Shown: positions 45,273 to 55,124, counted from the first letter of the stretch. The stretch is DNA of 63,549 bases from Nitrospira sp. (GCA_013140455.1 JABFSU010000055.1:1-63549); one strand, 5' to 3'. Program-made: numbers and translations. The notes: a model not told the origin generated them from the sequence alone.

Positions 45273-46506
45273 ATCGAAGTTGGGGCGTAAGCTCCCGTAA
45301 ATCGAGACAGTCAAAAGGAGAACGTTCTGGCACAATCGTCACCCTAGCCAGGAGGTTCCCCTGCGCCAGTCGAAGTTCACCGAAACGCAGATCTTGTCCC
45401 TTCTCAATGAGGCCGATGCTGGCCGCCCCGTCAATGAGATCTGGCGAAAGTACGGCATCAACTCTGCGACGTACTACAAGTGGAACGCCAAGTATGGCGG
45501 GCTGGAGGTCTCCGACGTGAAGCGGCTGAAGGAGCTGGAACACGAGAACGGCCGACTCAAGCGGATGTATGCCGACCTGTCGCTGGTGAATGCGGCGTTG
45601 AAGGACCTTGATCGAAAAAAAGCTCTGAAGCCCGCTGAGCGGCGGGAGGTCGTCACGCACTTGGTGACACAGGGCGGCCTTCCGGTTCAGCGGGCGTGCC
45701 GCGTGGTTGGGATGGGCCGAGCGACCTACTACCGGCCCCTCGTGGATTGGGCGCGATGGGATGCGCCCGTAATCGCCGCCCTCACCACGCTCGTGGCGGC
45801 CAAGAGTCGCTGGGGCTTCTGGAAATGTTTCGATCGGCTCCGATTAGACGGCCAGTGGTGGAATCATAAGCGGGTCTGGCGGGTCTACTGTGTGCTCCGG
45901 CTGAATCTCCCCCGCCGGACCAAGAAGCGTCTTCCGGTCCGGTTCCGTCAGCCGCTGACCGTGGTGCCGAAGCCCAATGTGGTATGGGCAGTGGATTTCA
46001 TGAGTGACACCTTGTATGGCGGGCGTCGATTCCGCACGCTCAATATTCTGGATGAAGGCGTGCGGGAGGGCTTAGCCATCGAGATTGATACGTCGCTGCC
46101 AGCCGAGCGCGTGATCCGCGCGTTGGAGCAAGTGGTGAGCTGGCGAGGGCAGCCCCAGGTGATTCGGCTCGACAATGGTCCGGAATTCATCGCCGAGTCG
46201 TTCAGCACCTGGTGTGCAGAGCGGGCGATTCAGCTGTGGCACATCCAACCCGGCAAGCCGGATCAGAATGCCTTGATCGAGCGCTATAACCGGACCTATC
46301 GGACCGAAGTGCTCAATGCCTATGTGTTTGAGTCGTTGGACCAGGTGCGGGAGATCAGTGCGGAATGGTTGCAGAGTTACAACGAGGAACGACCCCATGA
46401 CGCGCTGGCAGGCCTGCCGCCCGCCACGTATCGGGCTCAACTCGAGGCCGGAAGTTCTCCCTTGGCTGTGTCTCGTTGACAGGGGAGTTTACGCTGTGTG
46501 TGGACA
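45273..46506 (+). mobile_element. IS3-family insertion sequence
   Basis: About 1.23 kb holding one transposase gene. The right end carries GGGAGTTTACGC followed by TGTGTGTGGACA, ending near 46506; the left end carries the matching GCGTAAGCTCCC at 45285-45296 (11 of 12 complementary). The outermost bases of the left end are diverged, so the left boundary is approximate and I could not identify a target-site duplication. It sits between a GT4 gene and a GT39-like gene and does not interrupt either. Confidence 0.65.
45361..46479 (+). CDS. IS3-family transposase, OrfA and OrfB fused in frame
   Basis: A 372-residue transposase. Residues 1-90 are the OrfA helix-turn-helix and leucine-zipper part (LRQSKFTETQILSLLNEADA, KYGGLEVSDVKRLKELE). 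Residues 90-372 are OrfB with an rve/DDE domain: Asp in WAVDFM, Asp in IRLDNGPEF and Glu in QNALIERYNRT. OrfA and OrfB normally overlap out of frame and need -1 slippage; here they are continuous across a run of seven A (45615-45621). The start appears to be CTG at 45361, with AGGAGG five bases upstream; the next initiator-like codon in frame is TTG at 45394. Confidence 0.85.
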   Translation: MRQSKFTETQILSLLNEADAGRPVNEIWRKYGINSATYYKWNAKYGGLEVSDVKRLKELEHENGRLKRMYADLSLVNAALKDLDRKKALKPAERREVVTHLVTQGGLPVQRACRVVGMGRATYYRPLVDWARWDAPVIAALTTLVAAKSRWGFWKCFDRLRLDGQWWNHKRVWRVYCVLRLNLPRRTKKRLPVRFRQPLTVVPKPNVVWAVDFMSDTLYGGRRFRTLNILDEGVREGLAIEIDTSLPAERVIRALEQVVSWRGQPQVIRLDNGPEFIAESFSTWCAERAIQLWHIQPGKPDQNALIERYNRTYRTEVLNAYVFESLDQVREISAEWLQSYNEERPHDALAGLPPATYRAQLEAGSSPLAVSR

Positions 46507-46615
46507 AGATCTGGCGGTGCATTGATCGATCGTAATGATATTCACAGGGGTATGTGTTCCGATCGCCGTATAGCGGTACGTGGAGGAATGGTGGTCTCAT
46601 GGAGGCAAGTACATA

Positions 46616-48211
46616 GTGCAGATCTCGACACAGCCATCTTCGACATCTTTCAGGGGGCCTGAACCTGGCCGAGTCCGTTTGTATGACATTCTTGCCTTGA
46701 TCGTCTGCCTCGGTGTCGGACTTCTTTCCTATTCCATCGGTGCTCCTCGTGAAGTCGCCAATTGGGGGGTCGAGACCGATTTCTTGGGTCGCGATGTCGG
46801 GCAGGCGCAGAATATTTTGTCTGGACAACCCTACACGAACCAGCATTATCCGCCAGGCTACGCCTATGTGCTTGCCGGCATGTCGCTCCTCACTCATGAC
46901 TTCTTTAAGGCCGGAATCATTATTTCTGTTCTGGCGAGTACCTTATTTGGATTAGTCAGCTACGGGATCATTACCATCCTGTTTGATCGACGTCTAGCAT
47001 TCGTTACGACGCTACTTGTTCTACTCGCATTGCTGCCACATTCATTTGAAGCATCAACAGACATGCTTGCGAATTTCTTGTTGCTACTCCCGCTATGGAT
47101 TCTTTTTCGCCGTGCGCCGACGATGAATGTGTGCATTCAGTCGGGCCTGACTGCCGGTCTGGCTTACCTAGTGCGATATAACACGATCTTTGTCCTTGTC
47201 GGGATTCCGCTGGCGTTGTTGTTCTTGAGTCCTGCGGAGGATTCGATACGGCAACGAATTTGCAAAATTGTGGCGTTTGCCACAGCGGCGCTGGCTGTCA
47301 CCGCCCCATGGCTGCTCATCAACTGGCAATATCACGGTAATCCGTTCGCCAGCGATCTCCACGGACAGGTGGCTGCCCACTTTTACCACCCGGAGGGGGA
47401 TGGGTCTACGTCATCAATCCAGCACATGCAACAACAATTTGGTTCGTACTGGGATGTGTTCTTCTATGATCCAGTGCGATTGATGCGGAACTTCATGAAG
47501 GATATCTTGTACGACCGGCCACTCAAGTTGAGCTGGAGTGTCATCGGCTTCCCCGCCATTCTGTTCGCAGGAGCAGGGATGCTCTTGTATCTCAGGGATC
47601 TGACCAGGTCTCGGGCTGTGTTCTTACTGGTGTGTGGTATGGGATACCTACTACATGGTCTCGCAGGTTTTGCCGACCGCTTCTATTTGTTCTTATACCC
47701 ACTCCTATTCCTTTTCGTTGGCCTCGCAGTATTTGAGCTCGGTAGGGTGCCTGTGCGGTTACAGGAAGTGCCTAAGGTATGGAATCTAAGCTGGATGATT
47801 GTTACTTGTCTCCTGATTGTGTCGGCGTATACGAGCTTCGTTAATGTCAGAGGATTGTTTCTTGGTGTGCCCGTGCATCTCTTGGAGGCAGCCGAGATAT
47901 TGAGAGCACGTGCGTCACTAGGCGACGCGATCATGGGTTATAAACCGCATCTCGCGTATTTGGCGAAACTGAGCATCGTGGCTATTGAGGGACCTGACAC
48001 CATTGAGGAATATTTGCAGCGAGCCAAGGAGAACAATGTCCGTTTCATTGTCTACAGCGAGTTTGAGGAACGGTATTGGAAAGGGCTTCACGCTCTACGC
48101 GATCCGGCTCTGATGCCGAAGGAGTTCCGGGTGGTCTATGAACATATCCCTTCAAAGACATTCGTTTATGAGATTGCCCGACCCTCGGACCGTCAAAAGC
48201 CGATGGAGTAA
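46616..48211 (+). CDS. GT39/ArnT-like membrane glycosyltransferase
   Basis: An integral membrane protein of about 531 residues with at least nine hydrophobic segments. The N-terminal loop holds VETDFLGRDVGQAQNILSGQ and HYPPGYAYV, in which an Asp-rich loop and a PPGY motif are consistent with GT-C enzymes that use polyprenyl-phosphate sugars. The C-terminus is a soluble periplasmic domain. It could add a sugar to the polymer or a lipid on the periplasmic face. The start is uncertain: GTG at 46616 follows GGAGG at 46601, and the frame is open back to 46580. Confidence 0.78.
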   Translation: MQISTQPSSTSFRGPEPGRVRLYDILALIVCLGVGLLSYSIGAPREVANWGVETDFLGRDVGQAQNILSGQPYTNQHYPPGYAYVLAGMSLLTHDFFKAGIIISVLASTLFGLVSYGIITILFDRRLAFVTTLLVLLALLPHSFEASTDMLANFLLLLPLWILFRRAPTMNVCIQSGLTAGLAYLVRYNTIFVLVGIPLALLFLSPAEDSIRQRICKIVAFATAALAVTAPWLLINWQYHGNPFASDLHGQVAAHFYHPEGDGSTSSIQHMQQQFGSYWDVFFYDPVRLMRNFMKDILYDRPLKLSWSVIGFPAILFAGAGMLLYLRDLTRSRAVFLLVCGMGYLLHGLAGFADRFYLFLYPLLFLFVGLAVFELGRVPVRLQEVPKVWNLSWMIVTCLLIVSAYTSFVNVRGLFLGVPVHLLEAAEILRARASLGDAIMGYKPHLAYLAKLSIVAIEGPDTIEEYLQRAKENNVRFIVYSEFEERYWKGLHALRDPALMPKEFRVVYEHIPSKTFVYEIARPSDRQKPME

Positions 48212-48479
48212 GCGCGGTCGGAGGGGAAGAAACCTGCATGTCTTTCATGAGTGCTTTGGTGATGCCCTCGAATATCCGGTTGCGGTACGTGTTTGATGAG
48301 CACGTGTTCAAAAGCGCTCGGACTGGTCAATGTCGGCTTCGGTTGTTTGGTGAGAATGTCTCTGTGATGGAGACTGCGGGTAGTGGGGCGTACAGGCAAT
48401 AGGGGAATGACTGCACTTGCGATTTAAGAGGCTCAACCTGCTCAATGGAGTCACGCAAGAATGAAAAGAAGATCCGCAC
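48212..48479. other. Spacer with one possible short frame
   Basis: A 54-codon frame (48238-48402) begins with ATG after GGAGGGG, but its product has no recognisable motif and the neighbouring frames are similar in length. I therefore treat the stretch as a leader or decayed sequence rather than a gene. Confidence 0.3.
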
Positions 48480-49897
48480 ATGGCGGCTGACAATATGCCT
48501 CGCTCATTCGAGTGGAGAATCCTGGGAGCGCTGTATGCCGCTGAGTTTTGTCTCGCGCTGGGTCTCGTGGCGTGGCATCGTCAAATCGGGCGGGCAAATC
48601 CCGCAGAGTTTTGGGTCAGTGTTTCGGGAATCGTTACTATTGTTGCATTCATTAGCATGGCGGGCATGTTAGTGATCGTTTTCTGGTCGTGCCTGGCGGA
48701 TCGCCGAGCGGGGTCACGGCGGTGGATATTGGCCTTAGGGATGAATGCGACAGTGGTGGCGGTCGTCCTATTCGTCGGCGAAGTTGCGCTACGCCTGCTG
48801 GTAGTTCGCACGAATACCGAAGAAAAGCTCGGTACACTGTTGCTGTATCCGCGACAATGGAAGAAGACACAGGCCGCGTATCTGTCGATCATTGACAAGG
48901 CAGATCAGAGTAAGCCGTATGTTGTTCCCGATGAGGATCTTGGATGGACGCTTGGCAGCGGGAGAAGCAGTCAAAACGGCCTCTATTTTATCGGGAATCA
49001 AGGAATTCGAACTGCGCGCGCCGGCGAAGTGCTTAACACCAAGCCCCGGCCTTGTCGCATTGCTCTTGTTGGAGATTCCTTCACCTTCGGCGAAAGCGTG
49101 GCATTTGAAGATACGTGGGGGAGCGCACTTGAATCTGCGTTGCAGGGGCATTGCCAGGTGCTGAATTTCGGCGTGCCGGGGTATGGCGTGGACCAGATGT
49201 ACCTGCGATACCTTCGGGATGTACGACCATGGCATCCCGACATCGTGATCTTAGCCTTTATCAGTGACGATGTGGCACGCACCATGAGTGTCTACAGTTT
49301 TCTGACCTTTCCCGATGCTGAGATGCCGTTTTCAAAGCCTAGGTTTGTGTTCCGGAACGGTGGCGTGCAGATTATAAATCGCCCTCTTGTCACCGCCAGA
49401 GAAGTGTTCTCCGTAGCCGCCATCCGGGAGCTTCCATTCATTGCTCTCGACAGAAAGTATGAACCGATGGAATGGGATCAGCCCCGATGGGACCTCTTGT
49501 CCCACTCCTATCTGTTTCGCCTGTTGACGTCGCTGTATCCTGTTCACAAGCTGGAGCGACCTGAAACGTCCATGGCTGAAACCGTGAAGATCAACGGCGC
49601 GCTGTTCCTGAAATTCCAACAGGCGGTCATCGCTGATGGTGGGAAGCCTTTCATCGTTCACCTTCCATCAGAGAGTGACATCCTAGGCAAATATTCTGAA
49701 TCGGTGGGCGTCAAGGTTCTCAAGAGTGTCCAATTAGCGCATGTTGATGTAACGCCCTGCATGAGATTATTCTCGGCGACAGAACTATTCAATGCACCGG
49801 AGGCCGGAGGGCACTTTCTGTAAAGGGTAATCAGGAGGTGGTACAGTGCCTCATCAAGGACGAGGGTGCAGGCTTTCAAGGCTCTGTCTTTCGATGA
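48480..49897 (+). pseudogene. Membrane SGNH/GDSL-like protein, frameshifted near the end
   Basis: Two or three N-terminal membrane helices (residues 12-105) are followed by an SGNH-like domain with block I ALVGDSFTFGESV (Asp-Ser), block II-like LNFGVPGYGVDQM and ILAFISDDV. The open frame stops at 49823 (447 codons) just after GGHFL. Restoring one T in the T-run near 49816 continues it as HFSVKGNQEVVQCLIKDEG and on to a stop at 49895-49897, giving the Asp/His block V and last helix expected of the family. So it is either a genuine single-base lesion or an assembly error. Such proteins O-acetylate or deacetylate glycans. Confidence 0.65.
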
Positions 49898-49957
49898 GTC
49901 TTTTCTAGCAATAGGATTAGTGAGCTCGTCCTGATGTCGATATTCAGGGAGGTGGCC

Positions 49958-50647
49958 ATGAAGGTGTCAATCATCATGCCTGCGTATAATGAAGCGGCGA
50001 CCATTGCGGAGATGATCGCCAAAGTGCAGGCTGTGGACGTGGGGTGTTCGAAAGAGCTCATCATTGTCGACGATGCTTCGGTCGATGGAACGAGTGAGGC
50101 GCTGAAGTCATTTCGTGGGGTATCAGATGTGCATATCATATTTCATGAGCAGAATCGTGGGAAAGGCGCGGCGATTAGAACGGCGCTTGCGCATGTCACC
50201 GGCGATATTGTCGTCATTCAGGATGCCGATTTGGAGTACGATCCTGAAGATCTTCCGCGGCTCATTCACCCTATCGTTAGTGGAAGGGCCGATGTGGTGT
50301 ATGGGAATCGCTTTCATGGAGAGGCGCATCGAGTCTTGTACTTCTGGCATTCTGTCGGAAATGGAGTGTTAACTTTGGCCTGCAACATGTTGACGAATCT
50401 AAGCTTGAACGACATGGAAGTCGGGTACAAGGCGTTCCGCGCGGATGTGATTTGCGGCATGCGGTTGCGGTCGGATCGTTTCGGATTCGAACCGGAAGTT
50501 ACAGCGAAAATAGCAAAGCTTGGGTGCCGTATCTTCGAGGTGCCGATCTCTTACTACGGCAGAACCTATGCGGAAGGCAAGAAGATCACCTGGAAGGATG
50601 GCGTCGCCGCCTTATGGTGTATGGTGCGGTACCGCATTAGTGATTGA
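49958..50647 (+). CDS. Dolichyl-P-mannose synthase-like glycosyltransferase family 2
   Basis: A 229-residue GT2 with the DPM1-like pattern: KVSIIMPAYNEAATIAEMI, IVDDASVDGT, GKGAAIRTAL, VIQDADLEYDPEDLPRL and the acceptor-region DMEVGYKAF. It has no C-terminal membrane helices, as in the short DPM1 type. These enzymes form polyprenyl-phosphate sugars, the donors used by the GT39-like proteins at 46616 and 51453. The ATG at 49958, after GGGAGGTGG, is preferred over 49934. Confidence 0.88.
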   Translation: MKVSIIMPAYNEAATIAEMIAKVQAVDVGCSKELIIVDDASVDGTSEALKSFRGVSDVHIIFHEQNRGKGAAIRTALAHVTGDIVVIQDADLEYDPEDLPRLIHPIVSGRADVVYGNRFHGEAHRVLYFWHSVGNGVLTLACNMLTNLSLNDMEVGYKAFRADVICGMRLRSDRFGFEPEVTAKIAKLGCRIFEVPISYYGRTYAEGKKITWKDGVAALWCMVRYRISD

Positions 50648-50687
50648 GCGATCCCGCGCTGCCGGACAGTCAACGCCTTGGAGGATT

Positions 50688-51413
50688 ATGCCGATCGAGG
50701 AAGACGGCTATTTCAGTACTGAGTTGCCATCGTTCGACCAGGCCGCCAATTATTATGCGGCGATCCTACAGTACTTTGGTCCGCATCTCGGTGGCCATGT
50801 CGTCGAAGTGGGGGCCGGGATTGGAACGTTTTCGCAATGCCTCTTGAGTTTTCCTCAAATTACGACTCTGACCCTAGTTGAGCCTGCCGGGAACTTGGTT
50901 CCGGTACTGCGTAAGAAATTTTCTGGAAATTCGAATGTGCGATGCGTGAACGGGAACCTGCAGAGTGTTGCCGGTTCTCTTTCGTGTGATGTCGTAGTGC
51001 TGCTCAATGTGCTGGAGCATGTTGAACATGACGAGGACCTCCTGCGTGCGATATATCAGGTCCTTAAGCCAGGAGGGGCTGTGCTGTTGTTTGTGCCGGC
51101 GTTGCCCTGCCTTTATGGGGCCCTTGACGAAGCGTTCGGGCACATCCGGAGATATCGGAAGGGCGAATTGGGTTCATTGCTCACGAAGGTGGGATTTCAG
51201 GTCGGATGCCTGCGGTATTTTAATCTTCCCGGGATTGTGAGTTGGTTTATCTTCGGGAAGATCTTCAAGCGGACAACCTTGAGTCCATGGAGCGTCTGGT
51301 TGTACGACCGATTGTTCATGAGTTGGATCCCTGGGGTTGAGCGCAGATGGGAACCAGTGTTGGGGCAGAGTGTGCTCGCAATCTGCACCAAACCCTCGAA
51401 GGGAAATGGGTAG
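50688..51413 (+). CDS. Class I SAM-dependent methyltransferase
   Basis: A 241-residue methyltransferase with motif I VVEVGAGIGTFSQCLL (about residues 38-53), the acidic LTLVEPAGNLV, motif II-like CDVVVLLNVLEHVEHDEDLL and YQVLKPGGAVLLFVP. The C-terminal part has a hydrophobic patch (GIVSWFIFGK) that may associate with membranes. Probably it methylates a polyprenyl-linked or nascent glycan; the target is unknown. GGAGG is five bases before the ATG at 50688, and a start at 50520 is not supported. Confidence 0.87.
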   Translation: MPIEEDGYFSTELPSFDQAANYYAAILQYFGPHLGGHVVEVGAGIGTFSQCLLSFPQITTLTLVEPAGNLVPVLRKKFSGNSNVRCVNGNLQSVAGSLSCDVVVLLNVLEHVEHDEDLLRAIYQVLKPGGAVLLFVPALPCLYGALDEAFGHIRRYRKGELGSLLTKVGFQVGCLRYFNLPGIVSWFIFGKIFKRTTLSPWSVWLYDRLFMSWIPGVERRWEPVLGQSVLAICTKPSKGNG

Positions 51414-51452
51414 AGTGGGCCATAATGTCCGCGTTACTGCACGGCGGTATGC

Positions 51453-53192
51453 ATGAATGCAGAGGGTGCTTCTAAACGACCGGTGCTGCCTACCTGGGCT
51501 TCCATTGCGCTGTTACTGTTGATCAGTGGAACCTTTCTATTTGTCGGGCTGGACAGCGTGAATGAAGCCACAGAGCCTGCCTTCGAAGATACGCCTGCAT
51601 TCTTGCAGGTGGCCTTGTTTATTAAGGAGAACGGCGGCGTCTCAAACTTTCTCCACCTCTGTCTGACAGGAGCGTATACGGCAGCCGTCCAAAAGCCGCT
51701 ACACCCGCTACTGCTATCGACGTTTGCATCAAGAGACATGGCGTTCTTTGACAAAGCAAAAGTCGTGTCCCTCGCGATGGGTATTTTCGCGATTATTGCA
51801 TTGTTCTATGTGGCCAGGGACCTGTATGGGGAGTCTGTGGCATTTCTTGCAACCGGAGGAGTGGCACTCAATGAAACAATGATTCGGATTTCTTCCCACG
51901 TTCAGTGCGAAACCACGTTGATGCTTTTCATGCTACTGAGCCTCTATTGCATGATGAAAGGATTGGATCAAGGGCGGTATTGGATACTGGCTGGAGTCTT
52001 CGCTGGACTTTCGTACATGACAAAGGGCACAGGCCTGCTGTTGGTTCTTGTGTTTATGGGTGCCACGCTCGTGCTCGTAGGGCCGAAGGCGCTGAGAAGC
52101 CGACATTTCTGGGCGTTCGTCGCGGTATTCTTTCTGATCTCTTCTCCACTGATTGTGCGGAATATCCAGGTGTATGGAGGGCCGTTTTATGAGAGTGTCA
52201 ATCAGCATGCGCTCTGGCTGGATCGCTGGGATGATATCTATCATCCCAGATATGAGTTGGCTTGGCAGTTTCCTGAAATTGTGTGGAAAGGAACCGACCT
52301 CCCGACCATGAGGTCGTACCTTGCGTCACATTCTGTTTCTGAAGTTCTTCACAGAATGGGAAGCGGGGTACGGCGGGAATTCTTCCTCTTCCTGAATAGC
52401 CTTGAGCCACATCTTCCTATCCAAGGCGCCAGTAGGCTCGTGCTGCTGCTCTTCGGCATAGGGGTGTTAAGTGAGATTCGGACACCGAGAACTTTATATG
52501 TGGTGGGCTTCATGCTGGCCATATTCCTTCCATTTGCCTGGCTGAACCAATCTGTTCCTGCGGTTCGGTTCATTTCCGTTCTGATTCCCCTCGTCTTCAT
52601 CTATTTCGGGATTGGAATCATGGTGGTGTGCCAGTATCTGGTTCAGGTGGCCTTTCCCAAGCTCAACGTAGCCGTATTCCAGAAAACTCTTCTTGCTCTT
52701 ATGAGTCTCTGTTATGCCTTTATTGCGGGATATGTGGTGCTCACTCAAGAGGTTCATTGGCCGGAAACGCCTGCCCCGCCTTCAAGAGGTTTCGCCGAGA
52801 TCTCCACATGGTTCGCTACAACGGTTCAACACGATGATCTCGTTATTCTGTCAGAAGAGGGCCTATATTGGCGCTACCCTTGGCTGGTTGGCCTCAAGGG
52901 GAACATTGCAATATGGCAGACGAATGATCCTAGACTTGAGATAGGGGGGATAGCGTCATTGAATAGAGTCCTTGACAACAAGCGGGGCAGTTCTGGGCGG
53001 TATGTGATCGTGCATAAAGATGACATTTCAAGATCGCAAATACTCGGTTCCCATTTTCGGTACGACAAGGTTAAGGGATTAGTTGAGGTAGAGGCGATCA
53101 AGGGATGGAAGCTTATTCATTCGCATTCGGAAGTGCCTGTTGAGTTTGTCATTTATGAAATAGAGGACTTCACTCACTCGGGCATATCGTAA
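51453..53192 (+). CDS. GT39/PMT-type membrane glycosyltransferase
   Basis: A 579-residue GT-C-like membrane protein. It has about eleven hydrophobic helices, an early periplasmic loop containing EATEPAFEDTPAFLQVAL (candidate catalytic acids), and the repeated pattern VALNETMIRISSHVQCET and GLSYMTKGTGLLLVL seen in polyprenyl-sugar-using GT39 enzymes. A soluble C-terminal domain of about 130 residues follows. It lies downstream of the DPM1-like and methyltransferase genes. The ATG at 51453 has only a weak ribosome site. Confidence 0.8.
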   Translation: MNAEGASKRPVLPTWASIALLLLISGTFLFVGLDSVNEATEPAFEDTPAFLQVALFIKENGGVSNFLHLCLTGAYTAAVQKPLHPLLLSTFASRDMAFFDKAKVVSLAMGIFAIIALFYVARDLYGESVAFLATGGVALNETMIRISSHVQCETTLMLFMLLSLYCMMKGLDQGRYWILAGVFAGLSYMTKGTGLLLVLVFMGATLVLVGPKALRSRHFWAFVAVFFLISSPLIVRNIQVYGGPFYESVNQHALWLDRWDDIYHPRYELAWQFPEIVWKGTDLPTMRSYLASHSVSEVLHRMGSGVRREFFLFLNSLEPHLPIQGASRLVLLLFGIGVLSEIRTPRTLYVVGFMLAIFLPFAWLNQSVPAVRFISVLIPLVFIYFGIGIMVVCQYLVQVAFPKLNVAVFQKTLLALMSLCYAFIAGYVVLTQEVHWPETPAPPSRGFAEISTWFATTVQHDDLVILSEEGLYWRYPWLVGLKGNIAIWQTNDPRLEIGGIASLNRVLDNKRGSSGRYVIVHKDDISRSQILGSHFRYDKVKGLVEVEAIKGWKLIHSHSEVPVEFVIYEIEDFTHSGIS

Positions 53193-53897
53193 AGGATGAT
53201 CTTGCTCGGCCTGAGCGTGCGGAAGACGGCCCACACGAGGGGCAGGCCATGAAATTGACGAGAACGAACGGTGCAGCCAGGCTTCAATCTAACATGCTGC
53301 TCGCAGCAGTCTGACGGCGCTAGCCCCCGGACGGGGGAAAAGCAAACCTGGTCGCGTAGCATCTATTCGTTGCGCAGATTATGTGGACTGTTGGTTTCGG
53401 TTGCGTCGCCCATTCCGAAGGTTTCGCGAAAAAATCTTGAGATGTCCTAATAGCTGGCGAGCACGCTTCTGCCGCAGGACGTGAGGCAGTTGGGTTTTGT
53501 CTATGTGATGCCGTGTTCGAGCACATCCGTAGAAGCCATCGGACGAGATCCTTAGCCGCCAACGTGACATGAAATGCGGCATTCTTGATCAGCGATAGCC
53601 TACGTTGTGAGTTTCAGGGATTTATTTAGAAACCGGTCGGATGATGGTAGGGTGGTCCAAACAGCCTGTTCATTAGATACGCCATGTGTCTGTTGTTTGC
53701 TGAAGTGTAAGGTGAGCAGAGAGAGCCGACGATTTGAAAACGCCTCCCGAGTTCACTACCCATTTATGCGTGGGAAGGGTGCGCTGACTCTGTCATGAAC
53801 CGGATGCGTGCCTTTCAACGCTTCAATCATCTTTCTTTATTCCTCCGTGCGGATCGGGGAGCGAGCATGTATGCTCAGTAAAGCTGGAGGTAGAGGT
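53193..53897. other. 700-base stretch without a recognised gene
   Basis: Overlapping reverse-strand frames of 60-80 codons occur between 53174 and 53582, but no product resembles a family I know. Two tandem stem-loops stand out: TGCTG-CTCG-CAGCA at 53295-53308 and the GC-only CCCCC-GGAC-GGGGG at 53324-53337. They are not followed by a T-run, so termination is unproven. It may be a remnant of a lost gene or an operon boundary. Confidence 0.35.
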
Positions 53898-55124
53898 ATG
53901 CGATTACTGTTTATCTCTGCAGCGTTTCCCCCAATGCGGGCAGGGGAATCCGAACATGCTTATCACCAGTGCAGCCACCTTGCCCGGCAGGGCGTGGATG
54001 TGCATTTGCTGACAAGTCGGTCGAATGCCGGCACACTTGAGGCTCCTTTTACGATTCATCCGGTTATGCGGGATTGGTCGTGGACCGATCTCCCTCGATT
54101 GGTGCAGTTCTTGCGCAGCAATAAGCCGGATGCGGTTATGCTGATGTACAGCGGCTGGATTTACAATGCGCACCCGATGATTACCTTTGCTCCGTCGATC
54201 GTCAAGCGCATATTTCCTGGAATTCCATTTGTGACGCAGATGGAAATTGAAGAGGGCGAGTCTTGGCGCTCACCGGTCGTGCGCGCGGCGCGCAAGGCCG
54301 CCCAGTTTCTGGTGGGGCCAGCGGGTGTGGACTATTCCTTTGGGACTCTGTTGCGCGATAGTAGCAGAATTATCTGTTTGAGTGAGCGCCACCAGGCCAC
54401 GCACGCGGGCAAACTCGCAGGAGTGATGGAAAAAAGCGTAGTCATTCCGCCGCCGCCGTTGTTGCCGATGTGTTCCGATGGTCCCGTCATGGCCAGAGAG
54501 CGGGGACGGGCTGCGCTCGGATTGGGGCCCGAAGATCTGCTCTTGGTGTTCTTCGGCTATGTGGACAAAAATAAAGGGATTGAAACGTTGTTCCAAGCCG
54601 TCCAAATCGTGACCAAGGATGCGAGGCATGTCACCCTCGCGATGATCGGGGGTGGAAGAGGTTCTACGACACAGGGCGAGGATGATCGGGCTCAGAGCAT
54701 CTCTCAGTATGAGCTAGGGATTCATGCGCTTCCCGAAAAACTGGGGATTGCCGATCATGTGCGATGGTTGACTGGATATCAGTCAGATAGTGATATGGCA
54801 TCCATGTACTTGTATGCAGCCGATGCCTGTGTATTGCCATTCGATCAGGGTGTGACCATGAGTCGAAGCTCACTGGCGGCTGCGTTGGCTCACGGGATTC
54901 CCGTTATTACAACGAAAGGAGAGGCCTTGGAGACTCCCTTTCGGGATGGCGAAAATGTGTTGCTGTGTTCCCCCAAAGATCCTGAGGCGTTGGCGAAGTT
55001 GATTGCCGCGGTCAGGAGTTCGCCTGAGTTGTGCAGGACGCTGAGGCGAGGAGCTATGCAGCTTGCACAAGAGTGGTTTTCCTGGGACACCGCGATTGCA
55101 CGTATCTTGAAAACCATGCAATGA
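53898..55124 (+). CDS. Glycosyltransferase family 4
   Basis: A 408-residue GT-B enzyme. The N-terminal domain begins RLLFISAAFPPMRAGESEHA and the donor-domain start VVIPPPPLL is present. FFGYVDKNKGIETLF, WLTGYQSDSDMASMYLYADA-type loops and LPFDQGVTMSRSSLAAALAHG follow; the last holds no canonical E-x7-E glutamate at the first position, which is atypical. GGAGGTAGAGG precedes the ATG at 53898, and an in-frame extension to 53808 is unlikely. Confidence 0.83.
   Translation: MRLLFISAAFPPMRAGESEHAYHQCSHLARQGVDVHLLTSRSNAGTLEAPFTIHPVMRDWSWTDLPRLVQFLRSNKPDAVMLMYSGWIYNAHPMITFAPSIVKRIFPGIPFVTQMEIEEGESWRSPVVRAARKAAQFLVGPAGVDYSFGTLLRDSSRIICLSERHQATHAGKLAGVMEKSVVIPPPPLLPMCSDGPVMARERGRAALGLGPEDLLLVFFGYVDKNKGIETLFQAVQIVTKDARHVTLAMIGGGRGSTTQGEDDRAQSISQYELGIHALPEKLGIADHVRWLTGYQSDSDMASMYLYAADACVLPFDQGVTMSRSSLAAALAHGIPVITTKGEALETPFRDGENVLLCSPKDPEALAKLIAAVRSSPELCRTLRRGAMQLAQEWFSWDTAIARILKTMQ

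Noticed and set aside
48238-48402. 54-codon forward frame downstream of the first GT39-like gene
   Set aside because: A ribosome-like GGAGGGG is present, but the product is low in recognisable features and there is no conservation evidence to call it a gene.
53320-53582. Overlapping reverse-strand frames of 67 and 80 codons
   Set aside because: No recognisable motif, and having two overlapping frames of similar length is typical of random GC-rich sequence.
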